DNA of 64,000 nt. Source: an uncultured Opitutaceae bacterium (GTDB lineage: Bacteria > Verrucomicrobiota > Verrucomicrobiia > Opitutales > Opitutaceae). The translations under genes were made by a program, and so were the position numbers. Positions 9,338 through 17,994 of the stretch are shown here, piece by piece. Each line of letters opens with the position of its first letter. The stretch's first letter is position 1. The notes under the pieces are model-generated. The model had not been told where the DNA came from and did no database searches. It saw only the letters and a program-made list of their open reading frames with translations. The stretch is from positions 62,001-126,000 of the forward strand of contig CAIOZY010000013.1 of assembly GCA_903862935.1 (NCBI GenBank), written 5' to 3'.

Positions 9338-10924
9338 ATGAAGCGCCTGCTCATCGCCGTTTTGCTTGGCGCCATCGTCGGCCTGCCCTTCCTGCTGCGG
9401 CCGTCGCGGGTCGAAGGGCGACAGGCCGCCGACACGGTCGTCGTCGTGACCCCGCACAACGAGTCGATCCGCCACGAGTTCGCCGTGGGGTTCGAGCGGT
9501 GGTACCGGGAGCGCACGGGAAGGACCGTTGCCGTGGACTGGAGGGTCCTGGGGGGGACAAGCGAAATCTCCCGGTACCTCGCCGGCGAGTATGTCGCCGC
9601 GTTCGAGAACTTTTGGACCGCCAAGTTGAACCGCCCGTGGAGCGCCGAGGTCCAGGCCGGATTCCAGGACGGGCGCCTGGCGCCGGACGCCCCGCGCGCG
9701 GCCCTCGAGGCACGGGCGGCATTTGTGGGTTCCGAGGTCGGCTGCGGAATCGACGTTTTCTTCGGCGGAGGGGCCTTCGACTTTGACCAGCAGGCGCTGG
9801 CCGGGCGGATTGTCCCAAGCGAAGTCCTGCGGAGGCATCCCGACTGGTTTTCCGACGCGGTGATCCCGCAGCATTTCGGGGGCGAGGAATTCTGGGGCAA
9901 GGGAGGGGTTTGGTTCGGGAGCGTGATCAGCTCCTACGGGATAATCTACAACCGGGACGCGCTGCGGCGGCGGGGCATAGACCGGGAGCCCCGCCAATGG
10001 GAGGATCTCGCAGACCCGCGGCTACTGGGGGCTGTGGCGCTGTGCGACCCCACCAAGAGCGGGTCGATCGCCATGGCCTTTGAGAACGTGATCCAGCAGC
10101 AGATGCAAGCAAGGCTGGGCTCGGTCCCCGAGCCGCAAGCGGTCCGCCAGGGGTGGAGCGCCGGGCTCGCGCTGCTTCAACGGATCGGGGCCAACGCCCG
10201 ATACTTCACCGACTCCTCGCAGAAGCCGCCGATCGACGTGGCCGACGGCAACTGCGCGGCCGGAATGTGCATCGATTTTTACGGAGGTCAGCAGCAAGAG
10301 GCGATCCGGAGGCGGGGGGACGCCCGGCGCCTGGGCTTTGCTTCCCCTCCGGGCGGCACCTCGTACGCCGTGGATCCGATCGCCCTCCTGCGCGGGGCCC
10401 CGCACCGCGGGCCCGCGGAGGCGTTTATCGAGTACGTCCTGTCTCCCGAGGGGCAGAAGTTGTGGGGCTTCGAGCCGGGATCCCCGGGCGGCCCGGAGAG
10501 TTTCGCCCTGCGCCGGCTCCCGGTCCGGCGGGACTTTTACCAGCAGCAGGGCTGGAAGCAGTGGCGCACGGATCCGGCGCTGGATCCTTACATCCAGGAG
10601 AACCTGCTGGTCTACCGGCCCCAGTGGACCGGGCCCGTGTTCCGGGAGATGGCGCTCATCATCCGCGTGATGTGCCACGATACGCACGACGAACTCGTCC
10701 GGGCCTGGCGGGCCGCTCTCGCCGCACCGGAGCCTCGGCGCTCGGAGGCGCTCGCGATCATGCAGGACCTGGCCTTCGTCGACTATGACCAGGCCCTGGG
10801 GCCGATCAAGCGGGCCGTGCAGTCCAAGGCCCGGGTCGACGAGATCCGGCTGGCGAACGAGCTGGCAGCCCGCTTCCGCTCGCAGTACGCGAGGGCTGAG
10901 GCCGCCGCCGGGCCGGGGTCCTAG
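9338..10924 (+). CDS. Extracellular solute-binding protein of ABC importer
   Basis: 528 residues with an N-terminal signal peptide (about 1-28). The core resembles FbpA/AfuA-type periplasmic binding proteins: TVVVVTPHNESIRHEF near the start, SSYGIIYNRDAL and QWEDLADPRLLGAVALCDPTKSGS in the middle, and SPEGQKLWG later. It is clearly longer than the usual 330-350 residues; the C-terminal 130 residues are extra and mostly helical. Iron is the default guess for the ligand, but it is unproved. Its TAG stop overlaps the rpe stop inside a shared CTAG. Confidence 0.88.
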   Translation: MKRLLIAVLLGAIVGLPFLLRPSRVEGRQAADTVVVVTPHNESIRHEFAVGFERWYRERTGRTVAVDWRVLGGTSEISRYLAGEYVAAFENFWTAKLNRPWSAEVQAGFQDGRLAPDAPRAALEARAAFVGSEVGCGIDVFFGGGAFDFDQQALAGRIVPSEVLRRHPDWFSDAVIPQHFGGEEFWGKGGVWFGSVISSYGIIYNRDALRRRGIDREPRQWEDLADPRLLGAVALCDPTKSGSIAMAFENVIQQQMQARLGSVPEPQAVRQGWSAGLALLQRIGANARYFTDSSQKPPIDVADGNCAAGMCIDFYGGQQQEAIRRRGDARRLGFASPPGGTSYAVDPIALLRGAPHRGPAEAFIEYVLSPEGQKLWGFEPGSPGGPESFALRRLPVRRDFYQQQGWKQWRTDPALDPYIQENLLVYRPQWTGPVFREMALIIRVMCHDTHDELVRAWRAALAAPEPRRSEALAIMQDLAFVDYDQALGPIKRAVQSKARVDEIRLANELAARFRSQYARAEAAAGPGS

Positions 10925-11577
10925 AGGCGGGCCACCGCGGCGGCCAGGGCCGGCCGGTCCTTGGACCCGAAAAAGGAGGTCCCCACAACGAAGGTGTCCG
11001 CCCCGGCCTGCCGGCATTCGGTCGCGGTTGCCAGGCCGATTCCTCCGTCGACTTCCAGGCGGAAGGGCAGGTTTTGGGCGCGGCGCCAGCCGTCGATTTC
11101 GGCAATCTTCGTGAGCATGTCCCGCCGGAAGGGCTGGCCGCCGAAGCCGGGCTGCACGGTCATCACCAGGACCAGATCGACGACGGGCAACAGGGGCGCG
11201 ACGGAGCGGGCCGGAGTCCCCGGGTTGAGCACGATCCCGCATTGGCACCCCAGGGCGCGGATCCTCTCGAGGGTCGCGCGGTGGTCGTAGTCGGGCTCGA
11301 TGTGGATGCTGATCAGGTTCGCGCCGGCCTTTGCGAAGGCCTCGATATGGGGCGCGGGCTCGGCAAGCATCAGGTGCGTGTCGAAGAACAGTTTTGAGCC
11401 GTGGCGCCGCAGCGCCTGGAGCGTCCCGGGCCCGAACGTCAGGTTCGGCACGAAGCGGCCGTCCATGATATCGAGGTGGATCCAGGTGAGGCCCAGGGCG
11501 GCGACATCGGCCGCGCTGGCGGCCAGGTGTGCGTGGTCTCCGGCAAGGATCGAGGGTGCGAGAATCGCGGGGAGCAT
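10921..11577 (-). CDS. rpe: Ribulose-phosphate 3-epimerase
   Basis: 218 residues from ATG 11577. A TIM-barrel enzyme that interconverts ribulose-5-P and xylulose-5-P. Signatures are LAPSILAGDHAHL, WIHLDIMDGRFVPNLTFG (metal-binding His and Asp), THLMLAEP, VMTVQPGFGGQ, LEVDGGI and the phosphate-binding VVGTSFF. The open frame extends to 11718 but would overlap lptE. Last gene of rpmF-plsX-fabH-bamD-lptE-rpe, 13 bases after lptE. Confidence 0.96.
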   Translation of the reverse strand: MLPAILAPSILAGDHAHLAASAADVAALGLTWIHLDIMDGRFVPNLTFGPGTLQALRRHGSKLFFDTHLMLAEPAPHIEAFAKAGANLISIHIEPDYDHRATLERIRALGCQCGIVLNPGTPARSVAPLLPVVDLVLVMTVQPGFGGQPFRRDMLTKIAEIDGWRRAQNLPFRLEVDGGIGLATATECRQAGADTFVVGTSFFGSKDRPALAAAVARL

Positions 11578-11590
11578 CAGGGGGTGGGTC

Positions 11591-12127
11591 TCACCACACG
11601 TCGAGGACTGTGTGGGCAACGCGGTCGGCCAGGGACTGCGCCAGCAAAGGGACCGTGTTGTATTCGGACTGGAGCTGGTCTCCGACAAGCGAGGAGTGGG
11701 GGTCGCCGCTGTCGACAAAGACGTCCCGGTGGGTGCTCACAGGCCGGTTCTCGAAGAAAAATCGGTTGCCCCGGTTGTCGCGAAGGGAGCAGAGGGCGCC
11801 GAGCGTCTCGGAAAACTCGCCCGCAAGCCCGGTGTCTTGCTCCCGGACGGCCGCAACCTCCCGGTGGAAGTCCACTAACACGACGGTCAGCGTCGCATCG
11901 GCTGACTCGGGGGAGTTGGCGAGGCTCATCCGGCCGTCGTTTGCGAGAGCCGTGCGCACCTGCTCCGAAATCGCAGCCTGGGCCTGGGGCAGGCGGGTCC
12001 GGTTTTGGACCGGGGCGACATATACGGTGGTGAACGGCAGGCGCCCCTGGGTCCCGAGCTGGTAGTGCGAGCAGCCCGCGGCTGCCGCCAGGGCCAGCAC
12101 ACAGGTAAAGAAGCACGCCCAGCGCAT
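11591..12127 (-). CDS. lptE: LPS-assembly lipoprotein LptE-like
   Basis: 178 residues. A lipoprotein signal is clear: a hydrophobic stretch, then lipobox AAGC with the acylated Cys at 19. The mature part (YQLGTQGRLPFTTVYVAPVQNRT, then SEQVRTALANDGRM and SADATLTVVLVDF) follows the LptE/RlpB pattern, the plug of the LptD translocon that inserts LPS in the outer membrane. Family divergence is high, so this rests on pattern, topology and context. ATG 12127 is preferred over an in-frame start at 12178 because the signal peptide begins there and bamD ends 10 bases upstream. Confidence 0.75.
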   Translation of the reverse strand: MRWACFFTCVLALAAAAGCSHYQLGTQGRLPFTTVYVAPVQNRTRLPQAQAAISEQVRTALANDGRMSLANSPESADATLTVVLVDFHREVAAVREQDTGLAGEFSETLGALCSLRDNRGNRFFFENRPVSTHRDVFVDSGDPHSSLVGDQLQSEYNTVPLLAQSLADRVAHTVLDVW

Positions 12128-12137
12128 AGGCCAGACC

Positions 12138-13178
12138 TCAGAAGAACAGGAAGTGCTTGGGCTTCGGCTGGCCGCCACCCTCAGTCGCGGCTTTCGCCTT
12201 CGCTTCGACCTGGTTGAGACGCTGACGGGCCTGCTTGGCGACGTCGGAATCCGGGTAGGAGGTGATCGCCTCGTTGTAGAAGACCCGAGCCGCCGTATAG
12301 TTGTCCCGATTCAGGAAATAAAAGTCGCCGATCTTCATTTTGCTCAGGGCGAGCATCTTCTTCATCGAGTCCAGACCCTGGGCCGCATCGGCGATCTTGG
12401 GGTCATTCGGGAAGAGGATCATGAAGTCCTCGTTGTAGCTGATCGCCTGCTTGGTTTCGGCCTGGTCGTAGTAGGGGCCCTCGACGAGCGAGGCGTGGAG
12501 CTTGGAGAGCCTCAGGTAGGCCTCGGGCGAGAGCACGCTCTGGCCGTAGCTGTTGACCATGCGGTCCAGGGTGTCGATCGCCTCCTCCGATTGGCCCAGG
12601 TAGATCTGTCCGCGGGCGCACTCCATGAGGGCGAGGGGGGCGTAATCGCTGTAGGGGGCCTCCGACACAATCACAGCCATGTACTGGACGGCCTTCTCCC
12701 GGTTCACGAACCCCGGGAAGATGCCCCAGATCCGGCTGCGCCCGCCGTCCAGGAGGAAGCTTGCGATCCGGAACTGGTTTTCAATCAGCTGGTTGAAGCG
12801 TTTTACATTCGGATACCGACCCAGGATCTGCTGGTACGCATCGAAGGCCTTGAAGTATTGCTTTTTCGCCTCGTAGATCTTGGCCGTGTGGTAGTAGGCC
12901 TCGGGGGCGTAGATGGACGTCGGGTACTTCTTGGTGACCTTGGTGTAGGCGCTCAGCGCCGCGCGGTAGCTGTGGGCCTCCTCGGCCTGCCGGGCCTTGT
13001 TCATCAGGTCGAGGGCCGTGCGCCCCTCGGTCCCGGTCAACCCCGACAGGGCGCCGCCCTCCACACGCCAGCCGCCTTGCTGGTTCCAGACGAGGTCAGC
13101 CCGCGCCGCGGCGCAGAGCAGTCCGAGCAGTACCGGAAGGAGGAGGATGCGGCGCAGCGCGGCGGGCGGGAGTAGCAT
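12138..13178 (-). CDS. bamD: BamD-like TPR protein, outer-membrane assembly
   Basis: 346 residues from ATG 13178; GTG 13190, overlapping the fabH stop as GTGA, is an alternative. A signal peptide (1-27) is followed by a TPR array (RAALSAYTKVTKKYPTS, QYFKAFDAYQQILGRYP, DNYTAARVFYNEAITSYPDS) as in BamD/YfiO. The signal lacks a lipobox Cys (LLCAAARA fits ordinary cleavage better), which is unusual because BamD is normally a lipoprotein. A YbgF/CpoB-like periplasmic TPR protein is the alternative. The adjoining lptE supports an outer-membrane role. Confidence 0.75.
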   Translation of the reverse strand: MLLPPAALRRILLLPVLLGLLCAAARADLVWNQQGGWRVEGGALSGLTGTEGRTALDLMNKARQAEEAHSYRAALSAYTKVTKKYPTSIYAPEAYYHTAKIYEAKKQYFKAFDAYQQILGRYPNVKRFNQLIENQFRIASFLLDGGRSRIWGIFPGFVNREKAVQYMAVIVSEAPYSDYAPLALMECARGQIYLGQSEEAIDTLDRMVNSYGQSVLSPEAYLRLSKLHASLVEGPYYDQAETKQAISYNEDFMILFPNDPKIADAAQGLDSMKKMLALSKMKIGDFYFLNRDNYTAARVFYNEAITSYPDSDVAKQARQRLNQVEAKAKAATEGGGQPKPKHFLFF

Positions 13179-13186
13179 GTGGCAGT

Positions 13187-14176
13187 TCACCAGCGAATCA
13201 GCGCGCTCCCGTAGGTCAAGCCCGCCCCAAAGGCCACAAGCAGCGTCAGATCGCCGCTACGGATCCGCCCGGCCTTCCGGGCCTCGTCCAGCGCAAGGGG
13301 TACGGAAGCCCCGGAGGTGTTGCCGTAGTGCTGGACATTGACGAAGACCCGGTCGGCGGGCAGCCGCAGCTGCTGCGAGAGGGCCTCGATGATACGCAGG
13401 TTCGCCTGGTGGGGGATCACAAGGGCAATCTGATCGGCTGTGAGCCCGTGTTGTTCCAAAATTTCTCGAGCAGCATCGCCCATGATGCGAACGGCCACCT
13501 TGAAGACCTCCTTGCCCTTCATCTTGATGAAGTGATCTCCATTGGCCACGGACTCGGGCGAGGCGGGGCTGGTGGAGCCCCCGCCAGGGATGAACAATAG
13601 CTCCGTGTTGCCCACGGCCCCAAGCCGGGTGCCCAGCAGCCCTCGGCCGGCCTCGGAGGAGGTCCCCACCACGGCGGCCCCCGCGGCATCGCCGAACAGA
13701 ACGCAGGTCGACCGATCCTTCCAGTCCACCACAGAGGATAGTTTCTCCACGGCCACGACCAGGGCCTTCCGATACCGTCCCGTCGCCACCATCGAGGCCG
13801 CGACGTCCAGGGCGTAGATGAACCCGGAGCAGGCCGCATTCAGGTCGAAGCAGGCGGCCGCCGTGGGAATCCCCAGTTTCTGCTGGATGACGCAGGCGAC
13901 GGCGGGGATGCGCATGTCGGGTGTGAACGTGGCAACGACCAGCAGATCGATGTCGGCCGCCTTCAGCCCGGAGTCCTCAAGGGCGCGCTTGGCCGCATGG
14001 ACCGCCATGTCCGAGGTTTCCTCCTCGGGGGCGGCGATGCGCCGCTCGCGGATTCCGCTCCGCGTCACGATCCACTCGTCGGAGGTGTCCACCATCCGCG
14101 ACAGCTCTTCGTTGGTGAGGATCCGCTCGGGGGTGTACGACCCAGTGCCCAGGATGACGGTGGAGCGGGGGACCAT
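13187..14176 (-). CDS. fabH: 3-oxoacyl-[acyl-carrier-protein] synthase III FabH
   Basis: 329 residues. Starts fatty-acid synthesis by condensing acetyl-CoA with malonyl-ACP. The Cys-His-Asn triad is C116 (NAACSGF), H256 (IPHQAN) and N286 (YGNTSGAS). GTGSYTPERILTNEEL at the start and FGAGLTYGSALIRW at the end are typical. It lies 10 bases after plsX in the usual rpmF-plsX-fabH order. Its TGA overlaps a possible GTG start of bamD. Confidence 0.97.
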   Translation of the reverse strand: MVPRSTVILGTGSYTPERILTNEELSRMVDTSDEWIVTRSGIRERRIAAPEEETSDMAVHAAKRALEDSGLKAADIDLLVVATFTPDMRIPAVACVIQQKLGIPTAAACFDLNAACSGFIYALDVAASMVATGRYRKALVVAVEKLSSVVDWKDRSTCVLFGDAAGAAVVGTSSEAGRGLLGTRLGAVGNTELLFIPGGGSTSPASPESVANGDHFIKMKGKEVFKVAVRIMGDAAREILEQHGLTADQIALVIPHQANLRIIEALSQQLRLPADRVFVNVQHYGNTSGASVPLALDEARKAGRIRSGDLTLLVAFGAGLTYGSALIRW

Positions 14177-14186
14177 GCGGGAGCCC

Positions 14187-15245
14187 TCAGGAAACCACGA
14201 CCGGCTGGCTTATCAGCTCGTTGGCCCGGGCGATATCGGACTCGGCGAGGCGATTCACCTCGGCGTTGATGATCTCGTGCGCGGCCCGGATTGCGCTCTT
14301 GATGGCGTGGCGGTTCGACGAGCCGTGGGCCTTGAGCACGTTGCCGCGCAGGCCCAAGAGCGGCGCCCCGCCGTAGCGCTCCGGATTGATCCGGTTGCGC
14401 AGCGCCCGGAAGGCGCCCTGAGAGAGCAGGGCCCCGGTCGCCCGCATCGGGTTCGCCCCGAGCTCCTGGCGGAGCACGTCGGAGAAAAACCGGACCAGGG
14501 ACTCCCAGCTCTTGATCATGATGTTGCCCACAAAACCGTCGCAGACAACAACATCAACATGTTCTGCAAAAACGTGAAATCCCTCGATCGGGCCGAGGTA
14601 GTTGATCAGGGGGCCGATTCGCCTGAGCAGCTCGTTTGTCTCCGTGATCAGCGCGTTGCCCTTGCCCTCCTCGGTCCCGATCGTCATCAGGCCGACCCTC
14701 GGGGAGGCGATGCCCAGGGTGACGCGGCAGTAGTGGCTCCCCAGGATCGCGTTGTGCACGAGGTGCTCGGGCTTCGCGTCGGGATTGGCTCCGGCGTCAA
14801 CGAGCACAAAATGCCCCCCTTCACGGGGGACGACGGCGGCAAGCCCCGGGCGGGCGACCCCGGGCATGGTCCTCAGGCGGAGGGTTCCCCCGGCCATCAG
14901 GGCCCCCGTGTTGCCGCAGCTGACGACGCCGCCCGCCTCTCCGTTTTTGACCAGATCGATCGCGCGGAGCATGGATGAGTCCTTTTTGCGCTTCAGCGCC
15001 ATCAAAGGCTTGTCATCCATAGTGATAACTTCCGAGGCGTGGTAGACCGTCAGCCTCTGGCCGCGGTGCAAGCCCGCGTGCGCAAGCAGCGGGTTAAGCA
15101 CAGCCTCATCCCCGACCAGGATGATCGGGTTGAGTTGGGGGTATTGGTGCAGCGCCAGCTTCACCGCCGCAACCACCTCGGCTGGGCCGAGGTCGCCGCC
15201 CATGGCGTCGACCGCGATCCGTCCGGATCCTTCCGCTGGTATCAC
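14187..15245 (-). CDS. plsX: Phosphate acyltransferase PlsX
   Basis: 352 residues. Makes acyl-phosphate from acyl-ACP for phospholipid synthesis by the PlsX/PlsY route. Family marks are IAVDAMGGDLGP, ASEVITMDDKP, KKDSSMLRAIDLVK, VSCGNTGALMA, VLVDAGANPDAKPEHL and CDGFVGNIMIK. Translation probably begins at GTG 15245, since only a few residues precede the conserved IAVDAMGGD. It lies 21 bases after rpmF. Confidence 0.96.
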   Translation of the reverse strand: MIPAEGSGRIAVDAMGGDLGPAEVVAAVKLALHQYPQLNPIILVGDEAVLNPLLAHAGLHRGQRLTVYHASEVITMDDKPLMALKRKKDSSMLRAIDLVKNGEAGGVVSCGNTGALMAGGTLRLRTMPGVARPGLAAVVPREGGHFVLVDAGANPDAKPEHLVHNAILGSHYCRVTLGIASPRVGLMTIGTEEGKGNALITETNELLRRIGPLINYLGPIEGFHVFAEHVDVVVCDGFVGNIMIKSWESLVRFFSDVLRQELGANPMRATGALLSQGAFRALRNRINPERYGGAPLLGLRGNVLKAHGSSNRHAIKSAIRAAHEIINAEVNRLAESDIARANELISQPVVVS

Positions 15246-15266
15246 GATCCGTTGCGGCGCTGTCGA

Positions 15267-15446
15267 TCAGGTCTCTACGTTGAGCACCTGGCGACCGCGG
15301 TAGATGCCCGACTTGGGGTTGACACGATGGGGCCTGAACAGGGAGCCGTCGGACGAATCCGAGGCGAACTGAGGTGCCTTGAAGGCGTTGGCAGCGCGAC
15401 GGTTAGCGCTGCGACGTTTGGACTGTTTGCGTTTCGGATTGGCCAT
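15267..15446 (-). CDS. rpmF: 50S ribosomal protein L32 (bL32)
   Basis: A 59-residue basic protein. The MANPKRKQSKRRSANRR start is the bL32 signature (usually MAVPKRKTSKSR). The rest (FKAPQF, FRPHRVNPKSGIYRGRQVL) fits the HRV..GxYxGR tail. It carries no Cys, so it is the zinc-free form. First gene of the operon leading to plsX and fabH, the order found in many bacteria. The DUF177/YceD gene that often precedes it is not here. Confidence 0.93.
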   Translation of the reverse strand: MANPKRKQSKRRSANRRAANAFKAPQFASDSSDGSLFRPHRVNPKSGIYRGRQVLNVET

Positions 15447-15470
15447 GGAATACGGTGGTCAAAGGGTGAG

Positions 15471-15498
15471 AAGTTAAGCCCGCCCCCCCGGGCGTCAA
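15471..15498 (-). promoter_or_regulatory. Putative sigma-70-type promoter of rpmF operon
   Basis: On the minus strand a TTGACG hexamer (15493-15498) is separated by 16 bases from TAACTT (15471-15476), about 25 bases before the rpmF start. The -35 is close to consensus and the -10 is weak. The position is right, in the only gap between rpmF and the divergent trpD. Confidence 0.4.
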
Positions 15499-15588
15499 GC
15501 GCCATTGCTCGGGATCGGGGACGCGCGGCCCGTCCGGCTAATTTTCATTGCGGCTTCGCTGGAGCACAGGCTCTATGCGGGTGGAGCC

Positions 15589-16641
15589 ATGCCGAACCTC
15601 GAACCGCTAACAGCCAAACTCCGGGCCCGGCACCATCTGGAACCCGCGGAGGTTGCCGCTGCGGCCGCGGATCTGGCCTCGGCCGAGGTTGACGAGGATG
15701 TGAAGGGCGCGTTCCTGGCGGCCCTATCCGAGAAGGGGGAGAGCGCGGCCGAAGTGGCCGCCTTCGCCAAGGCCTTCAGGGAGAGGTCCGTAGATCCGGG
15801 AGTGGGGGCCTGGTCGGCCCGGGCGGTCGACATCGTCGGGACGGGCGGCGACCACCAGGGCGCCTTCAACATTTCGAGCCTGGTCGTCCTGGTGCTCGCC
15901 TGCGCCGGCGTGCCTGTGATGAAGCACGGCAATCGGGGCGTGACCTCCCGCTGCGGCAGTGCCGACCTGCTCGCCGCCCTCGGCGTGGACCTCGAGGCCG
16001 CCCCGGAGCGGCAGCGCGCCGCCCTGGAGCAGCTCGGGTACGCCTTTTTCTTCGCGCCGGCCTACCATCCGGCCTTCCGGCACATCGCCCCGGCGCGCAA
16101 GGCCCTGGCGGCCCGCGGCCAGCGGACGATCTTCAATATCCTCGGGCCCCTGATCAATCCGGGGCGGCCGGCCCATATCATCCTCGGGGTCTTTGCCTCC
16201 CCGTGGGTGCCGCGCCTTGCCTCGGCGCTCGATACGCTGGGAATTGGGGCGGGCCTGGCCGTGCACGGGATCCTGGGGCCCCACCACGGGGTGGACGAGC
16301 TGACGACGGCGGCCGTCAACGAGGTGCGGGGCGCCGGGCGCCTGCGCCATATTTCCGGCGAATGGCGAGCGGCCGACTTCGGGCTGGCGCAAGCCCCCTT
16401 CGCCGAGCTGCTCGGCGGGGACCTGGCAGCAAACCTCGGGATCACGGAGGCGATCCTTGCGGGCCGGGCTCCATCCGGCCTCGTGGACACGATCTGCTTG
16501 AATGCGGCCGCTGCCCTCTGGGTGTGCGGCCGCACGGCCTCGGTGCGGGAGGGCCTAAAGCCTGCCCGCGAAATCCTGCTCGGAGGCGCCGTGGCGGAGA
16601 AGATCGCCGCGACCCGGGAGTTCTATCAATCCAAGCGATGA
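15589..16641 (+). CDS. trpD: Anthranilate phosphoribosyltransferase
   Basis: 350 residues from ATG 15589, which has a GGTGGAG sequence just upstream; the longer frame to 15505 adds unrelated residues. Transfers phosphoribose from PRPP to anthranilate in tryptophan synthesis. Signatures are VGTGGD (substrate loop), MKHGNRGVTSRCGSAD, FFFAPAYHPAFRHIAPAR and FNILGPLINP. No other trp gene is in the window. It overlaps glmM by four bases (ATGA). Confidence 0.96.
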   Translation: MPNLEPLTAKLRARHHLEPAEVAAAAADLASAEVDEDVKGAFLAALSEKGESAAEVAAFAKAFRERSVDPGVGAWSARAVDIVGTGGDHQGAFNISSLVVLVLACAGVPVMKHGNRGVTSRCGSADLLAALGVDLEAAPERQRAALEQLGYAFFFAPAYHPAFRHIAPARKALAARGQRTIFNILGPLINPGRPAHIILGVFASPWVPRLASALDTLGIGAGLAVHGILGPHHGVDELTTAAVNEVRGAGRLRHISGEWRAADFGLAQAPFAELLGGDLAANLGITEAILAGRAPSGLVDTICLNAAAALWVCGRTASVREGLKPAREILLGGAVAEKIAATREFYQSKR

Positions 16642-17993
16642 ACCGACGCTATTTTGGAACCGACGGGATCCGGGGGCCCTACGGGGGTCCCGTGATCAAC
16701 GAGTCGTTCGTCTCGCGGCTGGGAGCTGCGGTCGGGCGCTGGCTGAAGGGCAGGCTGCCCGCCGGGGCCTCGCCGCTCGTCCTGATCGGCCGGGACACGC
16801 GCGCCTCCGGACCGGCCTTGGCGCGGGCGCTTGCCGCCGGACTTGCCTCGGAGGGCCGGACGGCCCGCTCCCTCGGAGTCTTGCCGACCCCGGCCTTGGC
16901 CCGGGCGATGCGGCGCCCGGGGGCCTCGCTTGGCGTGATGATCACCGCCTCGCACAACCCGGCCTGCGATAACGGAATCAAGTTCTTCCGCTCCGGCGGC
17001 GCGAAACTGACCGATGCCGAGGAGCTCCAGATCGAGTCCCTGCTTCCCGGCGCTGCGGACCCGGCCTGGTTGCCCCCGGGCCTGGATGACGGGGAGGGCG
17101 GCGGCGCGATCGAGGACTACGTCGCCGCCGAGCAGGCCATCCTTCCCGCCGGTTCCCTCCGGGGGTGGCGGATCGTAGTCGACACGGCCAACGGCGCGGC
17201 GTGCGCGACAAGCCCTCGGGTTTTCCGCTCGCTCGGGGCCGAGGTTGTCGGTGTCGGGGACGCCCCGGACGGGCGCAACATCAACGCCGGGGTGGGCGGG
17301 GAGCACCCTGAAAAACTTTCCGCAGCGGTTCGCGCCGCCGGCGCCAGGCTCGGTGTGGCCCACGACGGGGACGGAGACCGCTGCATCCTGTGCGACGAGG
17401 CGGGCGGGATCCTCGACGGAGACGAGATCCTCGCGATTCTCGCAACCCATGCCCTCAAGGGCGGCCATCTGGCCGCTCGCACGCTCGTCGTCACCGTCCA
17501 CAGCAACGGGGGCCTTGACGAGGCGGTGGCCGCCTTGGGGGGGCGGGTCGTGCGGACATCCGTCGGGGACCGCTACGTTGCCGAGGCGATGGCTGCCGCC
17601 GGGGCCAGTCTCGGAGGTGAGTCCTCCGGGCACATCATCTTGCCGCAGATCTCGCCTTCGGCCGACGGGCTCGCCGCAGCACTCAAGGTGATCGAAGTCA
17701 TGCGCGACACCGGGCTGTCCCTGTCGGAACTGCGGAGGGTCCTCGTCAAGTATCCGCAGGCCACCACCGCCGTGGCGGTAAAGGAGAAGCGGCCCCTGGA
17801 GGGGCTGAGCGGGCTCCGGGAGGCGATCCGGGCAGTCGAGGCGCAGACCCAGGGCCGGGGCCGGGTCCTCGTGCGCTACTCGGGGACCGAGTCGAAGCTG
17901 AGGATCCTCGTTGAGGCCCGCGACCAAGCCGCGGCCCGCGCCGGGCTGAGCCGGATCGAGACCGCCGCGCGGGCGGAGCTGGAGGCCGTCTAG
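16638..17993 (+). CDS. glmM: Phosphoglucosamine mutase
   Basis: 451 residues. Converts glucosamine-6-P to glucosamine-1-P for peptidoglycan and LPS precursors. The start MNRRYFGTDGIRG is typical of GlmM. The active phosphoserine is S105 in TASHNP, the metal loop is DGDGDR, the sugar loop is GGESSGHI and the phosphate-binding loop is RYSGTESKLR. The ATG overlaps the trpD stop, so the true start is here and not the open frame back to 16203. It converges on the permease gene with one base between stops. Confidence 0.95.
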   Translation: MNRRYFGTDGIRGPYGGPVINESFVSRLGAAVGRWLKGRLPAGASPLVLIGRDTRASGPALARALAAGLASEGRTARSLGVLPTPALARAMRRPGASLGVMITASHNPACDNGIKFFRSGGAKLTDAEELQIESLLPGAADPAWLPPGLDDGEGGGAIEDYVAAEQAILPAGSLRGWRIVVDTANGAACATSPRVFRSLGAEVVGVGDAPDGRNINAGVGGEHPEKLSAAVRAAGARLGVAHDGDGDRCILCDEAGGILDGDEILAILATHALKGGHLAARTLVVTVHSNGGLDEAVAALGGRVVRTSVGDRYVAEAMAAAGASLGGESSGHIILPQISPSADGLAAALKVIEVMRDTGLSLSELRRVLVKYPQATTAVAVKEKRPLEGLSGLREAIRAVEAQTQGRGRVLVRYSGTESKLRILVEARDQAAARAGLSRIETAARAELEAV

Positions 17994-17994
17994 G

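Noticed and set aside
8330-9997. 555-residue minus-strand frame over the ABC ATPase and binding protein
   Set aside because: Shadow of well-supported sense genes; composition typical of antisense GC-rich frames.
16626-17927. 433-residue minus-strand frame over glmM
   Set aside because: glmM is unmistakable on the plus strand; the frame has no motifs.
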